31,007 bases of DNA, taken from a virus. The position numbers and the translations under genes were made by a program. The notes beneath the pieces are model-generated. The model was given only the letters and a program-made list of their open reading frames with translations. It was not told where the DNA came from and made no database searches. The stretch lies in the IMG/VR virus record IMGVR_UViG_3300032304_000973, positions 1 to 31,007 of that record. The stretch is one strand, 5' to 3'. Below, one piece after another: positions 19,510 to 27,340 of this stretch (the first letter of the stretch is position 1; each line of letters begins with the position of its first letter).

Positions 19510-21045
19510 CTACCGCCCGCTGCGGCTGCTCACCTCCCGAAGCATCGCTGCCCTGAGTGCCATGTTTCGTCGCTCGGTTTGGGCTGCCCACTGGAGATAC
19601 CCGGTGGGAATCTCTGACAGGTGCTTGCCCTTGTACTTGCCCCAGAACATGTGCCAGCCCTTCTTGCCCTTGATCTTCTTGCCGGTCTGCTCGGGCTCCG
19701 AGAACACGTCTCGGTGGGTGTGGTCGAAGTCCACGCCGACCAGCAGTTTCTTCCGCTTGGCGTTGAGGGCCTCCTGCTCGGCGGCGTCGAAGGCGTCCTG
19801 CGTGTCGATGGCATCCACAGCAGCCACCCCTGCTTCGCCGCTGGAGGCCGACGTGTTGCGGTCCCGTCGTGACCCCGACTTCCGGGACTTGAAGTCCAGC
19901 ACGTCGAGGGCGTTGAGAATCTGGTGGCTGCGTGACGAGTCGGTGATGTCGTAGACGTGGAAGGTTGGCTTGGCACTGGCGGCGATGGCAGCCAGCCGCT
20001 CCTCACGGTTCATGCCGGGCTGGAGGACTCCGGGCAGTGTGCGGGTGCCTCGACCCAGTCGCTGCTCGTAGCGGGACAGCGACTTCTGCGGGGAGGCGAA
20101 GTAGATGTTGCGGACTTCGGGGCAGTCCCAGCCGCAGGACAGGACGCCGACGTTGATAATGACCTTCTTCTGGCCGCTGGTGAACGCAGCCATGTTCTCT
20201 GCCCGCTCGACATAGTTCTGTCGAGAATGAACGACGGCAGTCGGAAAGCCGTAGCGGTCGAACACGTCCACCAGCAACTTCAGTTGTCGGATCGAACCGG
20301 CATAGACGACTGACGGCTCATGCCGGAACGTCTTGAGGACGAGGCTGGTGACTTCCTGAGCGAGATGCTCGCCCGACAGGATGCGTGCCAGAGTTTCCGT
20401 GTCCCACTCATGCGACACCTCGTTGACCAGAGTCATGTCGAGGGACGTACTCTGTGACAGGTGGCAGGTGGGTCCGACCAGCCAGCCCTGCATGATGAAG
20501 TCGAGCATCCCGTAGGAGACTTCCGGGCGGGGCCAGTACCTCAGTGCCTTGCCCTTCCGTTTGAAAGGCGTGGCACTGAAGCCAACGACGGTCGCACCCT
20601 TCGATTCGAAGTGGGTCAGCATCGACTCCAGTGCAGGCGTGGTCCCGATGTGGCACTCGTCCACCACCACCAGACTGACGCCCTCGTAGGCAGCCATCTT
20701 GTAGCGGTCGCCAGACAGGAGACTGTCACGCGATCCCACGATGACACGGGCACGCAGCCCCTCGATCCAGTTGGCGACGTTCGGGCCCTGCTCGATCTCG
20801 CAGCCCTCGCCAAGCCGCAGTTCCAGCCGGTCTCGGGCCTGCCGCATGAGTTCAAGCAGCGGCGTCACGACCAGCGGCTGGCGGGCCAGCCTGCACAGTT
20901 CCGCGAACACCTCTGTCTTGCCAGCCCCAGTGGGCAGGGCGACGGTGATGCGGCGGGCTCCGCTTCGGGCAGCACGGCAGACTCGACTGACGGTGTCCTG
21001 CTGATAGTCACGCAGGACGACTGGCTCATGGGCGACGGCGACCAT
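19510..21045 (-). CDS. Superfamily 2 DNA/RNA helicase (DEAD/DEAH-like)
   Basis: A 511-residue protein from the ATG at 21045 (AGAGGAG ten bases upstream); the longer open frame is a shadow of the preceding gene. Motifs in order: Q-like LRDYQQDTV (11-19), Walker A ALPTGAGKT (36-44), DECH (129-132), GFSATP (155-160) and QRLGRGTR (motif VI, about 325). The enzyme unwinds duplex DNA or branched DNA using ATP. The last 40 residues (FWGKYKGKHLSEIPTGYLQWAA) form a small C-terminal module like that seen at the ends of some exonucleases and other phage proteins (DUF3820-like). It overlaps the preceding gene by 20 bases. Role: phage replication or recombination. Confidence 0.85.
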   Translation of the reverse strand: MVAVAHEPVVLRDYQQDTVSRVCRAARSGARRITVALPTGAGKTEVFAELCRLARQPLVVTPLLELMRQARDRLELRLGEGCEIEQGPNVANWIEGLRARVIVGSRDSLLSGDRYKMAAYEGVSLVVVDECHIGTTPALESMLTHFESKGATVVGFSATPFKRKGKALRYWPRPEVSYGMLDFIMQGWLVGPTCHLSQSTSLDMTLVNEVSHEWDTETLARILSGEHLAQEVTSLVLKTFRHEPSVVYAGSIRQLKLLVDVFDRYGFPTAVVHSRQNYVERAENMAAFTSGQKKVIINVGVLSCGWDCPEVRNIYFASPQKSLSRYEQRLGRGTRTLPGVLQPGMNREERLAAIAASAKPTFHVYDITDSSRSHQILNALDVLDFKSRKSGSRRDRNTSASSGEAGVAAVDAIDTQDAFDAAEQEALNAKRKKLLVGVDFDHTHRDVFSEPEQTGKKIKGKKGWHMFWGKYKGKHLSEIPTGYLQWAAQTERRNMALRAAMLREVSSRSGR

Positions 21046-21352
21046 GTTTCTGGCTCCTCTTGGGCGTGGGTGTCGGAGCCGTCCTCTTCGGCTTCGACTT
21101 CGTCTTCTTCGCTGGTGCCTTCGCAGGCACCACAGGGGCAGGCGTGGGGGCCGGTGGCGGCAGGGGCACCTCAGCGGCCCGCTCCGTCCACAGGTCAACA
21201 CGCTGGCTCACCATCCGGTTCAGCACGTCGAGTTCCGCCAGCATCTGCGGCAGGAACACACGACAGAACGTGATGGCAGCGTCAGGTTCCAGCGCGTCCT
21301 GCTGGGCCATGACTGAGATCACACGGGAGTAGTGCAGTGCTTTGTCGTCCAT
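21026..21352 (-). CDS. Small protein with basic Pro/Lys-rich tail
   Basis: A 108-residue protein; the ATG at 21352 has no Shine-Dalgarno site and directly follows the T-run of a terminator, so the start is uncertain. The N-terminal 60 residues are helical (HYSRVISVMAQQDALEPDAA, LPQMLAELDVLNRMV). Residues about 62-108 are a disordered Pro/Ala/Lys/Arg-rich tail (PAKAPAKKTKSKPKRTAP, ending SQKHGRRRP) that should bind DNA or RNA non-specifically. It overlaps the helicase gene by 20 bases and may be an accessory to it. Confidence 0.55.
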   Translation of the reverse strand: MDDKALHYSRVISVMAQQDALEPDAAITFCRVFLPQMLAELDVLNRMVSQRVDLWTERAAEVPLPPPAPTPAPVVPAKAPAKKTKSKPKRTAPTPTPKRSQKHGRRRP

Positions 21353-21354
21353 AG

Positions 21355-21388
21355 AAAAAAGTGCCGGATGGTGTGAACGCTGTCCGGC
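21355..21388 (-). terminator. Intrinsic terminator after the RecE/ERF pair
   Basis: On the minus strand GCCGGA (21388-21383) pairs perfectly with TCCGGC (21368-21363) across a 14-base loop, followed by AC and TTTTTT (21360-21355). It ends transcription after the ERF gene. Its T-run ends two bases before the ATG at 21352, leaving no room for a separate promoter and leader between them. Confidence 0.7.
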
Positions 21389-21424
21389 GCAGCGCTGAGG
21401 AGTAGGTCACACCTCCCTGATCGT

Positions 21425-22087
21425 TCAACCGGCCGATTCGGCCTTCTGTGCTTCCTGCTCGTCGAGGGCCTCTGCCACCTCGACGATGGCGTCGTAGCCC
21501 TTCTTGCTGATGGCACCCTCGCGAAGCCCCTTCTCGGCACGGGAGACTTCCGCCCACCGTGCATCGTGGCCCTTCGCAGCCTTCACCTTCTTCTGCAAAG
21601 CCAAGACGATGCGGGACTCGTCGTTGACGGCGGCGGTGACGTGGCCCTTCTCGGCCTGCTCACCGTTGTCGTCGTCGTCGGCAGCGACACCGACCAGCGC
21701 ACACAACGCCATCCGCTTCAGGTAGGTGGCCGTAGCCGCCATCTGCTGCGGTGCGACGTTGCACTTCATGGGGACATAGGACCGCTGGAACTGCCCTGAC
21801 TTGTGGCCCATCGTGGTGACCAGCACCATCGTGGTGCCATCGTCACCGAACGGCATGAACGACTGAGTGACGCTCAGTCCGTTCTTCGACAGTGCCGTGC
21901 GAACCGTGTCCAGCACAGTCGCGAGGTCGGCATAGTCGGGGATGGGTTTCCCGTCGGCTCCCTTCTTCGCGAAGTGAGAGACACATGTACGGGGGGCATT
22001 CTTCAGTTCGCCCAACGCAGCAGCGTGTGCAGCGAACAGAAGGTCGAGGGACTCAGATGCTTCCTGCCACAGGGATCGCGTATTCAC
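21425..22087 (-). CDS. ERF-family single-strand annealing recombinase
   Basis: A 220-residue protein starting at GTG 22087 in a GTGA overlap with the exonuclease stop; GAGGAAG lies upstream. The ERF domain is seen in FAKKGADGKPIPDYADLATV, LDTVRTALSKNGLSVTQS, MVLVTTMGHKSGQ, then the core APQQMAATATYLKRMALCALVGVAADDDDNG, with its usual Q..G/A..TY..R and acidic end. ERF proteins bind single strands and anneal homologous ends, working with a 5'-3' exonuclease; the adjacent upstream gene encodes one. The last 75 residues are charged (KKVKAAKGHDARWAEVS). Role: phage recombination and repair. Confidence 0.85.
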   Translation of the reverse strand: MNTRSLWQEASESLDLLFAAHAAALGELKNAPRTCVSHFAKKGADGKPIPDYADLATVLDTVRTALSKNGLSVTQSFMPFGDDGTTMVLVTTMGHKSGQFQRSYVPMKCNVAPQQMAATATYLKRMALCALVGVAADDDDNGEQAEKGHVTAAVNDESRIVLALQKKVKAAKGHDARWAEVSRAEKGLREGAISKKGYDAIVEVAEALDEQEAQKAESAG

Positions 22088-23031
22088 TGGAACTTCCTCA
22101 GTAGGTACGCCGGAAACTCCAACTCAACAACCTCGCCATGATGGTCCGGCAGCCACCAGTCGAGTTCTTCACGCAGACGGAGGTCGGCCAGTGCCCGCTC
22201 CATGAGCCGCCGCCCTTCGGCGACGACCTTGTGGGGCAGCGTCACGACTTCAACGTCGTGGCCGATGGACGTGCTGACGACGATGAAGCGGAGGGGCACG
22301 GGCTCAAGTCCCGCAGCCTCCATGCCCGCCTGATACCATGCGTCCTGAAGGTGGTATCGCCACTTGAGGACGCTCGCTGGCCACTCAGCGAGGATGCACT
22401 CGTCACTCGTCGTCTTGAGATCGAGCCAGCAGTTCTCAGTGATGGCGTCGGCACGGCACTTGAGCCGGTGGCCATCGGTGGTCTCCCACCTGAAACTCAC
22501 CTCGTGGTGGGTGACCTGCTCGATCAGTTCTCGGGCGGCGGGGTGGGCCCAGATGGCTGCCACCTCCGCCAGAATCTTGGCCCTCTCTTTGGGGGAGACG
22601 ACCGTCGCTCCCTTCGGGGCCTCTTTCTCGGCCCACTTCGCGGCTTCTTTGCCCAAGAGGCCGGTGGGTGTTAGGGTTTCAGCAGGTGGAGAGACAAGCA
22701 AGTCAAGGAAGCGGTCTCCTTCCTCCAGCCAGCGGTGAAGCAGGGTGCCGTGATCGAGGGCATCGCTGCTGTAGGGCGGGAGGATTTTGGCGACGTGGCG
22801 CTTGTAGTACAGGTGCGGGCTGTCAAGGAATGTTTTGACTCTGCTGCATGACCTGTAGGTCTCGTCAGCGTGGTATTCGGCGTTGCTCTCCTCACGCCGA
22901 ACGTCCACCACATGGGCCGCACATGCTCCTGGTGCGGGCCGTGTCAGGCCGTCGAAATCTTCAGCCCGGATGCCATGACCGGCATCGTGGGCAATATTGG
23001 TTTCGGCGGACTGGGAAGGGTCTTTTGCCAT
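22084..23031 (-). CDS. RecE/ExoVIII-like PD-(D/E)XK exonuclease
   Basis: A 315-residue protein. The order of motifs is that of RecB/RecE-type nucleases: GTLLHRWLE (95-103, with the conserved His), CRADAI (Asp 195), CWLDLKTT (Asp 204 and Lys 206) and YHLQDAWYQAG (Gln 229, Tyr 233). These form a metal-dependent nuclease site that resects 5' ends for the ERF annealing protein encoded directly downstream. The C-terminal part has WWLPDHHGEVVELEFPAYLL. The start ATG at 23031 has GAGGGGCAGAGAGC before it and shares CATG with the start of the opposite-strand recombinase, so any promoter must lie in the other gene. Confidence 0.8.
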   Translation of the reverse strand: MAKDPSQSAETNIAHDAGHGIRAEDFDGLTRPAPGACAAHVVDVRREESNAEYHADETYRSCSRVKTFLDSPHLYYKRHVAKILPPYSSDALDHGTLLHRWLEEGDRFLDLLVSPPAETLTPTGLLGKEAAKWAEKEAPKGATVVSPKERAKILAEVAAIWAHPAARELIEQVTHHEVSFRWETTDGHRLKCRADAITENCWLDLKTTSDECILAEWPASVLKWRYHLQDAWYQAGMEAAGLEPVPLRFIVVSTSIGHDVEVVTLPHKVVAEGRRLMERALADLRLREELDWWLPDHHGEVVELEFPAYLLRKFQ

Positions 23032-23845
23032 GCTCTCTGCCCCTCGTCTCGTTGATCGCTACCTCAGTGAACGCTACGTCTCGTCGGGATACGAACGAAA
23101 CATCCGACGTGTGGCGTCTGGAGTCCAGACGCTATCGGTTCCAGCCTGCAACCGCTACCTCCAGATGCGGTTGGCGAAGGTGTCCTCCATGACGGTCGCC
23201 CACGAGCGGGCGTTGCTGCACGTCCTGCTTCGGTATGCCGCCGACGCCAACCTCATGCCCGACGTTCCTCGCGGGCTGCTGAAGGTCAGGGCGTCGAGGC
23301 CACCGACTCGGGCGTGGACTTTACGCCAGTGCTGTACGGCCGTCAAGGCCACGTTCCGTTTCGATTCCGTAAGCATGCGATGCGGGTGCCCTCTCGGCTT
23401 TTTCCTTCGATGCTGGTTGCTTCTCGGATACGAATCGGGGGCTCGGCGTGGCGACCTATGGGCGATGAAGGCCGACCATTTTCATGGCGACACCTTATGG
23501 TGGACGCAGCATAAGACGGGGGAGCCGATCCCCAAGGTGTTGAGCAAGCCATGCCTCGATGCCGTCAATGCGATGCTGGCACTCTCCACCGATGGCACGG
23601 TGCTGGCATGGGCGGCGACGGCGAGCGGCGGGGCGAAGCAAATGCGGAAGTTCCTCCGGTTGCAGCGGCTCGGTGGGTCAAGCAAGTGGCTTCGTCGGAG
23701 CGGGGCGACCCATATAGAGATGGAGCATCCCGGAAAGGGTCGTCTCCATCTCGGGCACCTCACGATGGGGCTGGCTGAGAAATGCTACATCGACTGGACG
23801 CAGGTGCGTCGTGACATCCCACGCACGCCGACTCTACTCGAATAA
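23030..23845 (+). CDS. Tyrosine recombinase (integrase family)
   Basis: A 271-residue protein from the ATG at 23030 (GGAAGGG upstream). Catalytic features: box I GYESGARRGDL (Arg 139), beta-strand Lys 162 in TQHKTGEP, box II WLRRSGATHIE (Arg 222; the usual His of H-x-x-R is Lys 219), LGH (His 243) and Tyr 253 in KCYIDW. The N-terminal 100 residues are a compact core-binding domain. It is the only rightward gene between 10.5 and 31 kb, with its start overlapping the RecE-like gene and its end overlapping the 1168-residue gene by 12 bases. It may integrate or resolve the genome; the His-to-Lys change may weaken but need not abolish activity. Confidence 0.75.
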   Translation: MLSAPRLVDRYLSERYVSSGYERNIRRVASGVQTLSVPACNRYLQMRLAKVSSMTVAHERALLHVLLRYAADANLMPDVPRGLLKVRASRPPTRAWTLRQCCTAVKATFRFDSVSMRCGCPLGFFLRCWLLLGYESGARRGDLWAMKADHFHGDTLWWTQHKTGEPIPKVLSKPCLDAVNAMLALSTDGTVLAWAATASGGAKQMRKFLRLQRLGGSSKWLRRSGATHIEMEHPGKGRLHLGHLTMGLAEKCYIDWTQVRRDIPRTPTLLE

Positions 23846-26800
23846 CGAGATGGACCCGGTGTCGCTCTTCCGCTTCTTGCTCTTCTTCTTCGCCTTCTTT
23901 GGGTTCCGCAACTCTCTCCGCTCCCTGCCCAGCGCACGGGAGACGGCGAGGCGGCGGAGGGCCCACTGCGGGACGCTCGGCTGCATGGCCTCAGGGATGT
24001 ACACCTGCTTGAACTCACGGGTGTACGGGTCGATGGATTCCTCGATCTGTCGGGTGGCGTCCGACAGAACGTCCTCCTGTGCGACGGTCCGCCTCTTCAC
24101 GCCCGACAGTGCGTTGAACCCTGTGGTCAGTGCCCGGTCGAGGAGCGGCCTGTCGCCCCGCGTGTCGAGCATGGATCGGGCTGCGTACAGAGGACGACCC
24201 GCGAACGGCATGATCTCTGCCAACTTGTCGATCACGGCTGGCACGTCTGCGTTCGGGTTCCCGCTAACTGAGCGGGCGATGGCATCGAGCGAGGACGTGG
24301 ACTCACCCAGCGGTCTGTTGGTGAAGAAGTCCTGCCCTGCCATCAACTCAGCCGTGCCTCGATACAGCGGGTGCAACTGCATGGCGAACTGTCGGGCAGT
24401 GCCCATCACTGCACCGCCAACAGTTCCGGGAGTCTCCAGCATGTTGATCTGGTCGAAGCCCGGAAGGTCAACGTCAGTCAGGTATGCCTGCGATGTTGGC
24501 GATGGCTTGCCGCCCAGTTCCTCCGGGATGGCGAATGCGAACTGCGACCGCAGGCTCGACGGGATGTAGGTGTCACCGCTCTCGTCCTGTGCCGCCTCAG
24601 TTCCCCTGACCATCTGGCCGTACCGACCGCCGGGCTGTTCCGCCATCTGGCGAAGCACCTCACGGAAAATCCTGCTCTGGTACGAGTACCATGGGAAAAT
24701 CCGCTTCATCACGACCTTCTCAAACTGCGTCAGTCCTGAGTAGTCAACGTGTGCCCTCTTCATGGCACGGGCTGCGGCAGCGGGCTCCCAGTTCTGAGAC
24801 AGCAACTCGATGTACCCGGACAGACGGTTGATGCCGTCCGACAGGGTGTTCATCTTCTCGCCAGCACGCATGATCGGGTTCTGCGTGTCAACCGCTGGCG
24901 TCAGTTGCGACCGCCACGTCATGAAGTCCTTGCGGAACTGATCCCACGTCCTGCCAGACTTCGGTGCCAGTTCGCCAACGATGGACCCGGCAGTGATGGG
25001 TGTGTATCCGGGCAGTCCTGACAGTGCCCCCTTGCCCAGCATGTTCACTCCGGGCTCGTAGAACTGCGTGCCGCCCATCAGTCCGGACTGTGCCAAGTCG
25101 GCGTAGAACTCGTGAACCCCATCGGGAGTGTTGTATCGCGGGATGGTTCGGATGATGCTCAGGAACGTCTCGCTCTCCGGACCTTCCTGCATCAGTGCCC
25201 GCGCAGCCCGGATGCCCTTCACTGACGACGCCCCCTCCAGCCAGTTGCTTACCGCACCGGAGTACAGGTCACGAACGGAACGGGAGGGCCACGTCAGGAT
25301 CGAGCCACGCCACGCCTGCGTGTAGTGGTCGAGCCAGTTCAGCAGGGACTGCGATGCCTCGTCGCCAGAGAAGGCATCTCGGGCACGCAGCAGCCGGTTG
25401 ACATGCTCCTCCGGGATGCTGATCTCCGACAGCCTGATACTATCCGGGTCCGTCTTGAAGATGTTGCCAAGACGCTGACGCATCTGCTGGGCGGCACCAC
25501 GCAGTGGTCGGTTGGTCCGCCAGAGAGGATTGTCCTCGTCACCGAAGTTCTGCAGCACGTCGAAGCCAGCCTCGTCGTAGGTCTTCAGCCCCAGCCTGGT
25601 GATGGCTTCCTGCATCGAGATGTGCCGACCGCTGCCGACCTGACCACACGGCTCGGTCTTGGCGAAGGTGGCGAGCGAATCGTAGAGGGTCTCGGCAGTC
25701 GCCATCGCCTCGTTGCGGCCCTTGACGTATGACCCGATCATGTCAATCGGGTGCTGGCTGAACAGCGGCGACTTGGCGGTGATGTCGTCCGGCAGGTTGT
25801 TCATAACGCGGGCGATGTTTCTCGCCTGCTTCATGTCAACCACTTCCTGTCCGGGAGCAATCCGACCGTTCAGGAACTGCTCGATGTAGGCGGCGGCGTC
25901 GTCGTCGTTCTTGGCGAGCCGCTTCGCACCAGTGATGTACGGGTCTTGCGACAGTTCCATGATGGTGTCGCGACCACCCGGAACCTGCATCGCCTCCGTC
26001 CGTCCCAGCATGTCGCCCGTCATGTGCGACATGGCCTCACCCAACTTGCGGTTGCGAGTGGCCTCGTTCTTGAGAATCTCCTCCATCTGTCGCGGGAGGT
26101 AGTCGATGCCGTACTTGTCCCTCAGTTCGCTCGCCATCAGGCCAGCGTTCTTGGACTCGGTCAGGTAGTCCTGCCGGTTGTTGATCCACCAGTCGGCGTA
26201 CTCCTTCAGTGCCGGGCGTGAAGTGACGTAGGCTTCGTCAGCCGAAGTCATCACACTCGGGCGACCTTCCTGTGCGGCACTCCATCCCTCCAGATACCGG
26301 CCCAGTGCCTTGTTGGCATCCGGGTCTTGGAACACCTCCGGGTGCTGGGACGCAACCTTCGACAGTTGGTAGGTGTGGGCATACGTCCCGACGCCACCCA
26401 GCCGCTCCTTGTTGCGAAAGTTGGCGATGTTCGTGATCTGGCTCTCGGCGTCGAGGGCACTGTCCACCGGCTTGCTGAACATGGCGGCGGCACCTCGACC
26501 GAGAGGACTCCACCTCAGGGCAGAGCCCAGCGTGTCGAACGTGTCCGCGTACTTGTCAGCGAACGCCGATCCCAAGAAGTCGCCAGTGATAGAGGGGTCT
26601 TTGAACGGCAGTCCGATGCCGAAGTTCTTGGACACACCCTGCTGCGACCGGAGTGCGTCGAAGTCGGCGTCCCCCATGATGCCCCTGAGCGATGCCTCCA
26701 GATTCGGCGTGTCGGAGTACCGGATGGCGTCGTCCAGCGAGATGGCTCGCCGGGCGGTGTTCTTGCCGTACAGCGGGCGACCTACGGTTGCCGGGTCGAT

Positions 26801-27340
26801 GGGGGACAGGTTCCGGCCAGTCGCCTTCAGTGCCTCTTTGTTCCGGCGTGCGACAGTCGGAAGCAGGTCATCCGCGATGCCCGTGTCCAGTGCCTTCCGG
26901 GTGGCAATGATCGGGGCATCGTCCAGCACGTTGGCCTTCTGGAGTGCCCTGCCCGCTGGGGTCAGGGCCTTTGACATTCCAGACAGGTAGGCGGTCGGGC
27001 TCGTGAGAATCTCAGTCCCAAGCCCGGCGGCGAAGTTCGCCCAGTTGTCGTCAGGTCCGATGAGCCCGGCGTCCCGGAGCATCTCCCGGCCAGTCACCCG
27101 CTCGCCCGGATTGCCGGTGATGGCACCCCGAAACAGGTCGTCAGGCAGGGCCAGCAGGTCACCGACGCGAGACAGAGTCCCGCCGGTCGTCTCACCGATC
27201 TCCCGGAGGACAGAGTCCCGCTCCTCCGGAGAGACAGCCCCCAGCCCGACAGGCTCGTCGGCTAGAGCGGCCTCATCGAACAGTGGGATGTACCCGCTGG
27301 ACTTCTTCCTGCCACGATTCTGGCCAGCGAACAAGTCCAT
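23834..27340 (-). CDS. Very large virion-type protein, probable internal/ejection protein
   Basis: A 1168-residue protein with no catalytic motif that I recognise. It is helical, with many charged stretches (NRKLGEAMSHMTGDMLG, RPLRGAAQQMRQRLGNIF). Segments such as WPSRSVRDLYSGAVSNWLEG, VVMKRIFPWYSYQSRIFREV and FFTNRPLGES are typical of large uncharacterised phage proteins that are packed in the head and ejected with DNA. The extreme C-terminus is basic (NPKKAKKKSKKRKSD). Its ATG overlaps the stop of the 641-residue gene, so the three big genes form one unit. Ejection channel or internal core protein is likely; an enzymatic polyvalent protein is possible. Confidence 0.65.
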   Translation of the reverse strand: MDLFAGQNRGRKKSSGYIPLFDEAALADEPVGLGAVSPEERDSVLREIGETTGGTLSRVGDLLALPDDLFRGAITGNPGERVTGREMLRDAGLIGPDDNWANFAAGLGTEILTSPTAYLSGMSKALTPAGRALQKANVLDDAPIIATRKALDTGIADDLLPTVARRNKEALKATGRNLSPIDPATVGRPLYGKNTARRAISLDDAIRYSDTPNLEASLRGIMGDADFDALRSQQGVSKNFGIGLPFKDPSITGDFLGSAFADKYADTFDTLGSALRWSPLGRGAAAMFSKPVDSALDAESQITNIANFRNKERLGGVGTYAHTYQLSKVASQHPEVFQDPDANKALGRYLEGWSAAQEGRPSVMTSADEAYVTSRPALKEYADWWINNRQDYLTESKNAGLMASELRDKYGIDYLPRQMEEILKNEATRNRKLGEAMSHMTGDMLGRTEAMQVPGGRDTIMELSQDPYITGAKRLAKNDDDAAAYIEQFLNGRIAPGQEVVDMKQARNIARVMNNLPDDITAKSPLFSQHPIDMIGSYVKGRNEAMATAETLYDSLATFAKTEPCGQVGSGRHISMQEAITRLGLKTYDEAGFDVLQNFGDEDNPLWRTNRPLRGAAQQMRQRLGNIFKTDPDSIRLSEISIPEEHVNRLLRARDAFSGDEASQSLLNWLDHYTQAWRGSILTWPSRSVRDLYSGAVSNWLEGASSVKGIRAARALMQEGPESETFLSIIRTIPRYNTPDGVHEFYADLAQSGLMGGTQFYEPGVNMLGKGALSGLPGYTPITAGSIVGELAPKSGRTWDQFRKDFMTWRSQLTPAVDTQNPIMRAGEKMNTLSDGINRLSGYIELLSQNWEPAAAARAMKRAHVDYSGLTQFEKVVMKRIFPWYSYQSRIFREVLRQMAEQPGGRYGQMVRGTEAAQDESGDTYIPSSLRSQFAFAIPEELGGKPSPTSQAYLTDVDLPGFDQINMLETPGTVGGAVMGTARQFAMQLHPLYRGTAELMAGQDFFTNRPLGESTSSLDAIARSVSGNPNADVPAVIDKLAEIMPFAGRPLYAARSMLDTRGDRPLLDRALTTGFNALSGVKRRTVAQEDVLSDATRQIEESIDPYTREFKQVYIPEAMQPSVPQWALRRLAVSRALGRERRELRNPKKAKKKSKKRKSDTGSISLFE

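Noticed and set aside
19304-19591. 95-aa minus-strand ORF overlapping the helicase end and the structured stretch
   Set aside because: No ribosome site, begins inside the helicase gene, and its sequence simply reads through the stem-loops. Kept open only if conservation of the frame is shown.
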